Positions 6,165 to 13,061 of a DNA stretch of 13,061 nucleotides are shown here, in pieces. Source of the DNA: Steroidobacteraceae bacterium (GTDB lineage: Bacteria > Pseudomonadota > Gammaproteobacteria > Steroidobacterales > Steroidobacteraceae); the NCBI GenBank assembly GCA_025927665.1, contig JAICKZ010000056.1, positions 1-13,061 of the forward strand, written 5' to 3'. The notes beneath the pieces were generated by a model that saw only the letters and a program-made list of their open reading frames with translations, ran no database searches and was not told the origin of the DNA. Made by a program: the position numbers and the translations under genes. Position 1 is the stretch's first letter. Every line of letters starts with the position of its first letter.

Positions 6165-7544
6165 TTAACTGCCAACAGCTTGGTTACGTCCATTGTCCTT
6201 GGCTTTATACAGTGCTTTGTCGGCACGATCAAAAGCAGCTTCCGCGGTATCGCCTTCTTGAAATGCAGTAATGCCACAAGAAATGGTCACGGATACTAAC
6301 GCACCGCGAAAATGGAATTGCAGATCAGCAACGGCACTACGCATTTCCTCTATTAGTTTCATGGCATCAACGACCTTAGTGCCAGAAAGAATCATGACAA
6401 ATTCTTCGCCACCGTAGCGTGCAAGAAAATCCGTTGTGCGAATCCGAGCTGCCAAACATTTGGCAATAGTCAGTAGTACGCGATCGCCGGCACGATGACC
6501 ATGAGTGTCATTAATTTTTTTAAAATAGTCGATGTCCCACGCAGCGATACACGTGGGTTGTGCAAAGCGATGCCAACGCTGCAACTCTTCCTCGATACGT
6601 CTATCGTATGCCATACGATTGGGAATCTTGGTAAGCACATCAATCGATGCCAAGCGTTGCTCATCTTTAAGTTGATCATGCAGTCTATTCGCCTCAGCTT
6701 CCAACTCCGCCATGCGCGTACGCATCTGCTCGGTGCGTTGCTGTATTGCGTCACCACGCATGGTCTCACGTTGTTGAAATTCTTGTAAATGCTTACCGAT
6801 CGTGTCAAGACGATTGCGGACTTGCGATCGAATCTGCTGTAAATCTTGCGACGATTCTACACTTTCAACCATGGCCTTCATTTCACCCGTAAGATGAGTG
6901 TTCAACGAATCACTACTGGCCTTTGATTGCCATTGATGCTGATTCTGATCGACAATGAATTGGCTGATTTCGTCGAGCTTGCCCACCATCTGGCTTAACA
7001 ACGCTTCGATTTCGCGCTTAGCATGTTCAATGTGCTGAATACGTTGCCCAACCAGTTCGGTCAGCGTGGACAGTACTTCCGGCAATTGTGTGTCAATGAT
7101 AGGTGCAGCAAGTTTCGCGTCAAGTTTCTCCACCTGTTTATGAAGCTCGCTGTCGCGTTTAAGTTCCGCAAGCAACGCTGCTAATATTGCACGTACTCGT
7201 TCATCACCCGCAATCGGTTCACGAGAGAAATCAGTTTGAGATTTTATTACTGATGCTTTGGCCGTAGTTGGAACAGGATCATCAAGCGAGTTAATCGCCG
7301 CAGTGATGGTCGGCATAAATGCATCAAGCACTTCACCGGTTGTTTCTCCACGTAGTGCACCTTGAAGTTTCTTAATTTCAATATCTAATTGCGGCGATTG
7401 ACCCAACGAAGCAATGCATAATTTTCCGGTAATGCGCTTTAACGCGGCTTCCATTGCATAAAAGCGTTGCTCTTCGCCTTCGAGTGATTTCAGCGTATCA
7501 AAGTATTTTTTGCGCCAGTCGGCACTTTCGGCGGTGGCATTCAC
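6165..7544 (-). CDS. Diguanylate cyclase (GGDEF) with N-terminal helical domain
   Basis: A 459-residue cytoplasmic protein that should make cyclic di-GMP from two GTP. No transmembrane segment or signal peptide is seen. Residues about 1-90 form a compact helical region (WRKKYFDTLKSLEGEEQRF...), which I recognise as a type found in other cyclases but cannot name. Residues about 120-300 are largely coiled coil with long charged helices. The GGDEF domain runs from about 305: the metal/substrate segment DIDYFKKIND (about 337-346), the inhibitory I-site RTTD (369-372) exactly five residues before the signature GGEEF (378-382), and the end ADKALYKAKDNGRN. All residues needed for catalysis and product inhibition are present. 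The start is GTG at 7542-7544; an ATG seven bases upstream is out of frame. No phosphodiesterase or receptor gene is adjacent. Confidence 0.93.
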   Translation of the reverse strand: MNATAESADWRKKYFDTLKSLEGEEQRFYAMEAALKRITGKLCIASLGQSPQLDIEIKKLQGALRGETTGEVLDAFMPTITAAINSLDDPVPTTAKASVIKSQTDFSREPIAGDERVRAILAALLAELKRDSELHKQVEKLDAKLAAPIIDTQLPEVLSTLTELVGQRIQHIEHAKREIEALLSQMVGKLDEISQFIVDQNQHQWQSKASSDSLNTHLTGEMKAMVESVESSQDLQQIRSQVRNRLDTIGKHLQEFQQRETMRGDAIQQRTEQMRTRMAELEAEANRLHDQLKDEQRLASIDVLTKIPNRMAYDRRIEEELQRWHRFAQPTCIAAWDIDYFKKINDTHGHRAGDRVLLTIAKCLAARIRTTDFLARYGGEEFVMILSGTKVVDAMKLIEEMRSAVADLQFHFRGALVSVTISCGITAFQEGDTAEAAFDRADKALYKAKDNGRNQAVGS

Positions 7545-7626
7545 GAGGCATTACTCAATTCTTTGACCTAGGCGAGCTTATTAGGCTCAGTATCGGCGGA
7601 GATGAGCAAAAATTTAATTAACAAAA

Positions 7627-7644
7627 CCCTGACATTATCAGCGG
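7627..7644 (-). terminator. Weak hairpin after ispF, possible terminator
   Basis: On the minus strand, just past the ispF stop, CC(G)CTGA and TCAGGG can pair as a six-bp stem with one bulge around a five-base loop. They are followed by TTTTG and an AT-rich run. It would separate the ispF transcript from the cyclase gene. The stem is short, so the call is tentative. Confidence 0.3.
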
Positions 7645-7647
7645 CAG

Positions 7648-8139
7648 TTACTTAAGTTTTTCAAGCATTACAATGGCATGAGAAGCCAGACCTTCACGTT
7701 TGCCAATGAATCCCAACCCTTCGCTGGTGGTAGCTTTAATATTCACTTGCGAAACATTGATATGCAAATCGCTGGCGATGTTCTGTCGCATCAATTCGCG
7801 ATACTGACCGATACGTGGTGCATCGGCAAGCACAGTGACATCGAGGTTGATCACTTGATATTTTTCTTGCTGCAATAAGTTGCATACGTGACGCAGGAAC
7901 ACACGACTATCGGCGCCCTTCCAGTTCATATCATGATCAGGAAAGTGCATGCCGATATCGCCCAATGCCGCGGCGCCAAGTAAGGCATCACATAGTGCAT
8001 GTAACACCACATCGCCATCGGAATGTGCTTTAACACCCGCAATGTGTCGAATAGTCACCCCACCGAGCGTGACATGATCACCGACATCGAACGCATGTAC
8101 GTCGTAACCCTGACCAATACGTAAGTTGCAACTCATCAT
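7648..8139 (-). CDS. ispF: 2-C-methyl-D-erythritol 2,4-cyclodiphosphate synthase
   Basis: A 163-residue enzyme of the MEP pathway; it converts CDP-ME 2-phosphate to MEcPP, releasing CMP. The zinc ligands are D13 and H15 (GQGYDVHAF) and H47 (VVLHAL); AHSDGD and FPDHD are also conserved. The C-terminal NIKATTSEGLGFIGKREGLAS forms the nucleotide pocket. The length is a few residues above the usual 156-160 because of an N-terminal stub; two adjacent ATGs (8139 and 8136) are possible starts and the ribosome-binding site is poor. It follows ispD on the same strand after a 234-base gap containing a repeat pair. In many gammaproteobacteria truD would follow directly; here the cyclase gene does. Confidence 0.97.
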   Translation of the reverse strand: MMSCNLRIGQGYDVHAFDVGDHVTLGGVTIRHIAGVKAHSDGDVVLHALCDALLGAAALGDIGMHFPDHDMNWKGADSRVFLRHVCNLLQQEKYQVINLDVTVLADAPRIGQYRELMRQNIASDLHINVSQVNIKATTSEGLGFIGKREGLASHAIVMLEKLK

Positions 8140-8242
8140 TATTTACTCATAATTATCTATTGACCTTAGTACGAACGGGAACCTGGAACTAACAGCCAGC
8201 TATTATTAATTAGGCAGACAACAATACCGCTGGTCCTTAGCT

Positions 8243-8321
8243 CTGTTCGTCCTAAACTTGTTGAAGGAAGAAGAATCTTGCTCAGATAAAAGAATGCTTC
8301 GACAGGCTCAGCATGAATGGA
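8243..8321. repeat. Degenerate inverted pair of dispersed-type repeats
   Basis: Two copies face each other in the ispD-ispF gap: 8243-8267 (close to CCGTTCATCCTGAGCTTGTC) and 8294-8321 (its inverse, GCTTCGACAGGCTCAGCATG). They belong to the same family as the pair at 12011-12096, but are more diverged, so this insertion looks older. Such 'TTCGACAAGCTCAGG' palindromes occur between genes in many genomes. Confidence 0.6.
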
Positions 8322-8373
8322 AGTCAAAGATACTTAACTACAGCGTTAATAATATACATTTTCCAGACAGGCG

Positions 8374-9099
8374 TCATGTTAGCTGTGCAGACAAAATACT
8401 TTCCGCAATAAGTAAATCTTCGGTAACCGTTATCTTTATATTGTCGACCTGCCCTTCAACAATACGTGGTTGATAGCCCATCTGTTCAACCGCAGAGGCT
8501 TCATCAGTGACATTGAATGCATGTCCACTATTTAACGCACGTTGCAATACATCGAAACGAAACATTTGCGGCGTCTGTGCGCGCCATAAACCATTACGCG
8601 GCACAGTGTTAACAACCCGTTGTTTGTTATCCACCTGCTTCAATGTGTCGGCCAATGGCGTTGCCAATAAACCGCCCGCCAGGGGATTGTGATCGGTATC
8701 GATGATTGTTAACAACGCATCCAAATCTTTTTTCTGTAGGCAAGGCCGAGCTGCATCGTGTACCAGTATCCATTCACTGGCCCAGTCGCTTGCAGCCGCT
8801 TTGCCCTGCAAGGTTTGTAGACCGTTACGCACGGAGTCAACGCGTTCTGCACCACCCTGAGCGATGCGTATCTTGGGATGATTCGCAACAGAGAGTGTTG
8901 GCCAATAGGAATCATCTTTCGCCAACACAACAACAATCGCGGTACAACGTACATCATTTAGAAACAATGCTAATGACCACTCGATCACTGTTTTATCAAG
9001 TAGGTGTACATATTGTTTTGGCTTTTCGAGTGATGTCATGCGTCGGCCGGAACCTGCTGCAGGCATGATCACGCAGTAACGCAGATTATTTGAAGTCAT
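8374..9099 (-). CDS. ispD: 2-C-methyl-D-erythritol 4-phosphate cytidylyltransferase
   Basis: A 241-residue enzyme of the MEP pathway that joins MEP and CTP to form CDP-ME. It has all family blocks: the nucleotide loop PAAGSGRRM at about 13-21 and KPKQY just after it; GGAERVDSVRNGL; VHDAARP; ATPLADTLK; RAQTPQMF; TDEASAVE; and the closing DNIKITVTEDL. The length is normal (about 230-240). It starts nine bases after the ftsB stop, so the two are likely co-transcribed, as in many gammaproteobacteria. The ribosome-binding sequence is weak, fitting coupling to ftsB. It uses CTP, made by the pyrG product encoded upstream in the same block. Confidence 0.97.
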   Translation of the reverse strand: MTSNNLRYCVIMPAAGSGRRMTSLEKPKQYVHLLDKTVIEWSLALFLNDVRCTAIVVVLAKDDSYWPTLSVANHPKIRIAQGGAERVDSVRNGLQTLQGKAAASDWASEWILVHDAARPCLQKKDLDALLTIIDTDHNPLAGGLLATPLADTLKQVDNKQRVVNTVPRNGLWRAQTPQMFRFDVLQRALNSGHAFNVTDEASAVEQMGYQPRIVEGQVDNIKITVTEDLLIAESILSAQLT

Positions 9100-9108
9100 T
9101 GAAAATGA

Positions 9109-9495
9109 TCACTGCGCAGCGGCTTGCATCGGCACTGCATGATGTGGCGATGACGGCATAAGTGCAGACACGGAAGAACTGCTTGAAGCAGTTCCCATAG
9201 GGATAGGCGTCGCATTGCGCACTTCAGTGGGAGCAACTTGAAAGAAAGTTTCATTCGCTCCCACCATTCCCAAATCCGCGCGGGCGCGTTCCTCAACGGC
9301 CGCCTTGCCCTTTTTTAAGTCCAATACTTCTGCCGCGAGATTACGATTACGTTCTTTAAGCTTGCTGTTCTCTTCTGTTTGAACGGCTACTTCCTTGCGC
9401 ATTCGCCACACCTCGCGCATTCCATCGTCAGCCATCCACAGCCGATATTGCAACGCCAGTATCATGCTCAACAACAATAGCGCGATGATTCTCAT
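9109..9495 (-). CDS. ftsB: Cell division protein FtsB, C-terminally extended
   Basis: A 128-residue divisome protein with one N-terminal membrane helix (RIIALLLLSMILALQ), the family signature QYRLWMADDGMREVW, a coiled coil (RKEVAVQTEENSKLKERN, then LAAEVLDLKKG) that pairs with FtsL, and the conserved end VEERARADLGM and ETFFQV. FtsB links FtsL and FtsQ in the periplasm. The open frame runs to 9555, but the ATG at 9495 is chosen because CAGGA lies eight bases upstream and the membrane helix begins there. About 38 residues follow ETFFQV and are Ser-, Pro- and Ala-rich (with a run of five serines), making the protein longer than the usual 90-105 residues; this tail is probably disordered. ispD follows after nine bases. 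Confidence 0.92.
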   Translation of the reverse strand: MRIIALLLLSMILALQYRLWMADDGMREVWRMRKEVAVQTEENSKLKERNRNLAAEVLDLKKGKAAVEERARADLGMVGANETFFQVAPTEVRNATPIPMGTASSSSSVSALMPSSPHHAVPMQAAAQ

Positions 9496-9564
9496 GTGTT
9501 CAATCCTGACAGCTACACAACTCGCACGTTGATGCGTCATGCGATGCCAAATCAATTACTACTA

Positions 9565-9677
9565 CGTCATTCCCGTGCAAACGGGAATCCAGTAAAACAA
9601 GTTTCAGATATTTCTTCACGCCCTATCGGATGTAAGAAAAGCTCTATAACTAGATTCCCGCTTTCGCGGGAATGACG
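9565..9677. repeat. Inverted pair of 28-bp dispersed-type repeats
   Basis: Copy one (9565-9592) and the reverse complement of copy two (9650-9677) agree at most of 28 positions around the core CGTCATTCCCG...CGGGAAT. Each copy is itself a stem-loop (TTCCCG/CGGGAA). The pair flanks 57 bases without coding signal, so the whole block of about 113 bp resembles a REP doublet (BIME) or a small non-autonomous transposon. It fills the gap between eno and ftsB. RNA from it would fold into strong hairpins that could stabilise or end the eno message. Confidence 0.75.
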
Positions 9678-9764
9678 GCGTGCCAACTTGATACGTTAGC
9701 AAACTCATCGCTAACTGTACGTCATAATTCAAGCGATCAACATGCGTTGCTTGATACCAATTGA

Positions 9765-11069
9765 TCAGCAAGACACGCCGGGCACTGGAACGGAGAACGC
9801 TTCCACACCTGCATATTTCGCGGCACTGCCCAACTCGGCTTCAATGCGCAACAATTGATTGTACTTGGCAATACGATCCGAACGCGACATCGAGCCGGTC
9901 TTGATTTGTGTTGCACGGGTAGCAACTGCAATATCCGCAATGGTTGAATCTTCAGTTTCACCCGAACGATGCGACACGATTGAAGAATAACCTGCGTTCG
10001 CAGCCATCTCGATCGCCGCCAAGGTTTCAGTCAAGGTGCCAATCTGATTGGGTTTGATCAAAATGGAATTGGTGATCTTTTCATCAATACCACGTTTGAG
10101 AATTTTAGTATTGGTGACGAACAAATCATCACCCACCAACTGCACACGCTTCCCCAAACGTTGTGTCAGCAAAGCCCAACCGGCCCAGTCGCTCTCGTCC
10201 ATGCCATCTTCAATGCTGATGATGGGATAACGACTTGCAAGACCATCGAGATAATCAGTGAACTGTGCAGAGGTGAACTTGCGATTCTCGGAGGCCAAAT
10301 CATATACACCTTCCTTGTAGAACTCTGAACTGGCGACATCCAGACCCAAGAAAATCTGCTTGCCTGCCTTGTAACCGGCACGTTCCACTGCTTCAAGAAT
10401 GATTTCCAATGCGGCTTCATTCGATGGCAGATCCGGTGCGAAACCACCTTCATCGCCCACTGAAGTTGCCAACTTACGTTCGTGCAATACTTTTTTCAGT
10501 GTATGAAAAATTTCTGCGCCATAACGCAATGCTTCGGACAATGAAGGCGCGCCTACAGGAAGAATCATGAATTCCTGGATATCGACACTATTATCTGCAT
10601 GTGCGCCGCCGTTGATGATGTTCATCATCGGTACCGGTAACGTGTTGGACGCAGCGCCATACTTGCCAAGGTATTTATACAAGCCTTGTTTGGACGCTTT
10701 CGCCGCGGCATGTGCTGCTGCAAGCGAGATCGCCAACAACGCATTGGCTCCGAGTCGACCTTTGTTATCTGTGCCGTCCAAATCAATCATGACTTTGTCG
10801 AGACCCGCTTGATCCATTGCATCGCGACCAACAACTGCTTTCTTCAATTCGCCATTAACATTGGCCACGGCCTTGAGCACACCCTTGCCTAAGTAACGAC
10901 TTTTATCGCCATCACGCAGTTCCACTGCTTCGCGTGAACCGGTTGATGCACCCGATGGCACCGCAGCACGACCTACAATACCGGATGCCAGAGTTACATC
11001 GGCTTCAACGGTTGGATTGCCGCGTGAATCGATAATTTCGCGGCCACGTATATCCACAATCTTCGTCAT
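9765..11069 (-). CDS. eno: Enolase (phosphopyruvate hydratase)
   Basis: A 434-residue glycolytic enzyme that interconverts 2-phosphoglycerate and phosphoenolpyruvate, and in gammaproteobacteria also a partner of the RNA degradosome. The conserved blocks appear in order: IRGREIIDSRGNPTVE at the N-terminus, the mobile loop SGASTG, NGGAHADN, VGDEGGFAP (catalytic Glu), LGLDVA, SIEDGM and GDDLFVTN (metal ligands), LIKPNQIGT (catalytic Lys), SHRSGETEDSTIAD and KTGS. The frame runs to 11159, but TKIVDIRGR is the family N-terminus, giving the ATG at 11069. It overlaps the kdsA stop as ATGA, so it is coupled to kdsA. Hairpin-forming repeats lie downstream before ftsB. Confidence 0.98.
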   Translation of the reverse strand: MTKIVDIRGREIIDSRGNPTVEADVTLASGIVGRAAVPSGASTGSREAVELRDGDKSRYLGKGVLKAVANVNGELKKAVVGRDAMDQAGLDKVMIDLDGTDNKGRLGANALLAISLAAAHAAAKASKQGLYKYLGKYGAASNTLPVPMMNIINGGAHADNSVDIQEFMILPVGAPSLSEALRYGAEIFHTLKKVLHERKLATSVGDEGGFAPDLPSNEAALEIILEAVERAGYKAGKQIFLGLDVASSEFYKEGVYDLASENRKFTSAQFTDYLDGLASRYPIISIEDGMDESDWAGWALLTQRLGKRVQLVGDDLFVTNTKILKRGIDEKITNSILIKPNQIGTLTETLAAIEMAANAGYSSIVSHRSGETEDSTIADIAVATRATQIKTGSMSRSDRIAKYNQLLRIEAELGSAAKYAGVEAFSVPVPGVSC

Positions 11070-11899
11070 AACAACTCTTCCTCGTAAGGTTTGGATTTCA
11101 CAATTTGATCTAATTCTTTCAGGCTTGCAAGCAATGATGCCATACGTTGCAACGGCCATGCATTGGGGCCATCAGATAAGGCTTTCGCAGGATCGGGATG
11201 GGTTTCCATAAACACCCCTGCGACACCCGCACCGACTGCAGCGCGCGCCAAGACCGGGACAAATTCACGTTGACCTCCGGAGGCAGTGCCTTGCCCGCCT
11301 GGCAATTGCACTGAGTGCGTGGCATCAAATACCACTGGCGCACCGGTCGCTCGCATGATCGACAGTGAACGCATGTCGGAGACGAGATTGTTGTAACCAA
11401 AACTGAAGCCGCGTTCGCAAACCATGATTTGTTGATTACCGGTGGAACGCGCCTTGTCCACCACGTTTTGCATTTCCCAGGGTGACAGAAACTGACCTTT
11501 CTTGATGTTGACTGGCTTGCCTTGCGAGGCACAGCTGAGAATGAAGTTAGTTTGACGACATAGGAATGCGGGGGTTTGCAGAACGTCCACCACACTAGCC
11601 ACTTCATTAAGAGGTGTGTCTTCATGCACATCGGTCAGCACAGGCACCTTAAACTGCCGCTTCACTTCCAACAATATTCGCAAACCTTCTTCCATTCCCG
11701 GACCGCGAAAACTTTTTGCAGATGAACGATTTGCTTTATCAAAAGATGATTTGAAAATAAAAGGTACATTCAATTGCGTAGTCAATTCTTTTAATGCACC
11801 GGCCACATCCAATACCAATTGCTCGCTCTCAATCACGCAAGGACCGGCGATGAGAAATAGTGGCTTGTTTGGCCCAACTTCAAAATCAAATAATTTCAT
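11066..11899 (-). CDS. kdsA: Kdo-8-phosphate synthase, metal-dependent type
   Basis: A 277-residue enzyme that condenses arabinose 5-phosphate with phosphoenolpyruvate to make Kdo 8-phosphate for lipopolysaccharide. The conserved blocks are GPCVIES, KSSFDKANRSS, LTDVHE, NIKKGQFLSP, CERGFSFGYNNLVSDMRSL, DATHSVQLPGGQGT and METHPDPAKALSDGPNAW. C21 in GPCVIES is the position that separates the two classes: metal-dependent enzymes have Cys, while the E. coli type has Asn (GMNVLES). This one is therefore inferred to need a divalent metal. The gene has no strong ribosome-binding site and is coupled to eno by a four-base overlap; its substrate PEP is the eno product. pyrG lies 295 bases upstream, beyond a repeat pair. 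Confidence 0.97.
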   Translation of the reverse strand: MKLFDFEVGPNKPLFLIAGPCVIESEQLVLDVAGALKELTTQLNVPFIFKSSFDKANRSSAKSFRGPGMEEGLRILLEVKRQFKVPVLTDVHEDTPLNEVASVVDVLQTPAFLCRQTNFILSCASQGKPVNIKKGQFLSPWEMQNVVDKARSTGNQQIMVCERGFSFGYNNLVSDMRSLSIMRATGAPVVFDATHSVQLPGGQGTASGGQREFVPVLARAAVGAGVAGVFMETHPDPAKALSDGPNAWPLQRMASLLASLKELDQIVKSKPYEEELL

Positions 11900-11913
11900 T
11901 ACAATTTACATGT

Positions 11914-11941
11914 CATATAGCACGGCGTTTAGATCAAACAA
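11914..11941 (-). promoter_or_regulatory. Candidate promoter for kdsA-eno
   Basis: On the minus strand, TTGTTT (11941-11936) and TATATG (11919-11914) are spaced by 16 bases, about 14 bases before the kdsA ATG. Each box matches the sigma-70 consensus at four of six positions. The short leader fits the absence of a ribosome-binding site. The gap to pyrG and its repeat pair makes a separate promoter plausible. Confidence 0.3.
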
Positions 11942-12010
11942 TTCAAATCAAAGTTCATAAAATATCATTTCCGAGAAAGCGACTGTTTCGTCAAACACGA
12001 CCGGTTATTA

Positions 12011-12096
12011 CCGTTCATGGTAGTCCTGAGCTTGACGAAGGATCGAACCATTCATGACTTTTATTATGAACCCTTCGACAAGCTCAGGGTGAACGG
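12011..12096. repeat. Inverted pair of 'CCTGAGCTTG' dispersed-type repeats
   Basis: Copy one (12011-12041) and the reverse complement of copy two (12071-12096) share CCGTTCA followed by CCTGAGCTTG and CGAAGG; copy one has five or six extra bases (GGTAG region) and one substitution. They are separated by about 29 bases and fill the middle of the pyrG-kdsA gap. Their near identity suggests a fairly recent arrival compared with the pair at 8243-8321. A transcript leaving pyrG would fold here into a long hairpin. Confidence 0.7.
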
Positions 12097-12194
12097 AATC
12101 ATTATTACTGGCCAGCACAGGTAGTCAGGCGCTTTCACGGGATGACATATACGACAAGTTAACCGATCATACAACATTCAAACCCATCCATCAT

Positions 12195-13061
12195 TTAAGC
12201 GCCTGCCGCCTTCGGCATTAACCCAATATGATACGCCCGCGCGGCTTTCACAAAGCCGGTAAACAACGGATGTCCATCACGCGGGGTAGAACGAAACTCG
12301 GGATGGAATTGACAGGCAACAAAGAATGGATGATCAGGTAACTCGATCATTTCGACGAGACCATCGCGTGAAAAGCCCGAGAAACGCAAACCCGCATTCA
12401 TCAATTTTTGCAGATACTTGTTATTGAATTCGTAACGATGACGATGTCTTTCCATGATTACATCTGCACCATAGATATGATGCGCTTTGGAACCGTGTGA
12501 TAAACGACATTCCTGTGCGCCCAAACGCATCGTGCCGCCCATATGGGAATTCTCACTGCGCTGTTCAACCGAGCCCTTTTGATCTTGCCATTCTGAAATC
12601 AAAGCAATCACGGGATGCGGAGCATTACGATTAAATTCTGTGGAGTGCGCGCCTTCAAGTCCCGCAACATGGCGCGCATTTTCGATGATGGCCAACTGCA
12701 TGCCCAAGCAAATACCTAAATAAGGAATCCGGTGCTCACGTGCATAACGAATCGCCTGAATTTTACCTTCAATACCACGTTCACCAAAACCACCAGGAAC
12801 CAGAATGGCATCAACACCATCAAGCGCTGCTGTACCATGCTTCTCAATATCAGTGGCTTCAATAAAATCAATTTTGACGCGCGTATGCGTGCGCAAACCG
12901 GCATGAGTAAGCGATTCGGATAGCGAGATATAAGCATCACGCAAGTTGACGTACTTACCCACCATGGCAATATTCACCGTGGTATCGGGATTGGCTTTAG
13001 CACTGACGACTTGTTTCCATTCCTGCAAATCGGCAGGCGGTGCATTCAAATGCAGTTTACG
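12195..13061 (-). CDS. pyrG: CTP synthase, C-terminal part (5' end outside window)
   Basis: The frame is open to the window edge (288 residues seen; full-length CTP synthases are about 545). The visible part begins just before the glutamine amidotransferase domain: TVNIAMVGKYVNL, then VPGGFGERG, the nucleophile-elbow Cys in LGICLGMQLAI, and the His-Glu pair in CQFHPEFRSTP. These form the Cys-His-Glu triad that frees ammonia from glutamine for UTP to CTP conversion in the N-terminal synthetase half, which is not visible. RHRHRYEFNN is also conserved. An in-frame TTG at 13049 is internal. No terminator-like hairpin with a T-tract was seen directly after the stop; a repeat pair lies 100 bases on. 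Confidence 0.97.
   Translation of the reverse strand, partial: RKLHLNAPPADLQEWKQVVSAKANPDTTVNIAMVGKYVNLRDAYISLSESLTHAGLRTHTRVKIDFIEATDIEKHGTAALDGVDAILVPGGFGERGIEGKIQAIRYAREHRIPYLGICLGMQLAIIENARHVAGLEGAHSTEFNRNAPHPVIALISEWQDQKGSVEQRSENSHMGGTMRLGAQECRLSHGSKAHHIYGADVIMERHRHRYEFNNKYLQKLMNAGLRFSGFSRDGLVEMIELPDHPFFVACQFHPEFRSTPRDGHPLFTGFVKAARAYHIGLMPKAAGA

Noticed and set aside
2017..7544. Looked for CRISPR arrays, tRNAs, integrases, transposases and phage genes in the accessory segment
   Set aside because: No regularly spaced direct repeats, tRNA-like cloverleaf or recombinase motifs were seen.
4148..7544. VapBC, DUF3291 and the diguanylate cyclase as one new defence or signalling system
   Set aside because: The genes are separated by 160-700 bases, show no coupling to each other, and one partner is decayed; proximity alone does not support a shared system.
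9730..9753. Imperfect hairpin after eno (CAAGC...GCTTG) as an eno terminator
   Set aside because: The stem is broken by an uneven internal loop and no T-tract follows.

Overview
The window reads as chromosomal DNA of a gammaproteobacterium. The minus strand carries the conserved block pyrG–kdsA–eno–ftsB–ispD–ispF, followed further on by truD; this order is known from Pseudomonas and Xanthomonas-type genomes. FtsB and the Cys-containing KdsA look most like the Xanthomonadales-type versions (from memory, no search run). By eye the DNA is moderate in GC, with a more AT-rich stretch from about 3.1 to 6.2 kb.

Layout. Positions 13061–7648 (minus strand) hold the core block: the 3' half of pyrG (CTP synthase), kdsA and eno with a 4-nt stop/start overlap, ftsB, ispD and ispF. 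These genes supply CTP, Kdo for lipopolysaccharide, glycolytic flux, divisome assembly and the MEP isoprenoid pathway. Three gaps in the block (kdsA–pyrG, eno–ftsB, ispD–ispF) each contain an inverted pair of short dispersed-type repeats.

Positions 7544–2017 form an accessory segment between ispF and truD, which are neighbours in many related genomes. It holds a GGDEF diguanylate cyclase with an intact active site and I-site, a DUF3291 protein, a decayed histidine-kinase C-terminus broken by three frameshifts, a VapBC-type toxin–antitoxin pair, a DUF3562-like small protein, an unrecognised small helical protein on the plus strand, and an exported beta-propeller-like protein.

Positions 1865–1 hold truD, an overlapping GNAT acetyltransferase, and a convergent Smr-domain gene cut by the window start. 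The surE–pcm genes that often follow truD are not seen here.

I found no clear new multi-gene system. The points most worth checking are the histidine-kinase relic, a coding-like open frame with no good start just upstream of truD, the palindrome upstream of the exported propeller gene, and the repeat pairs.
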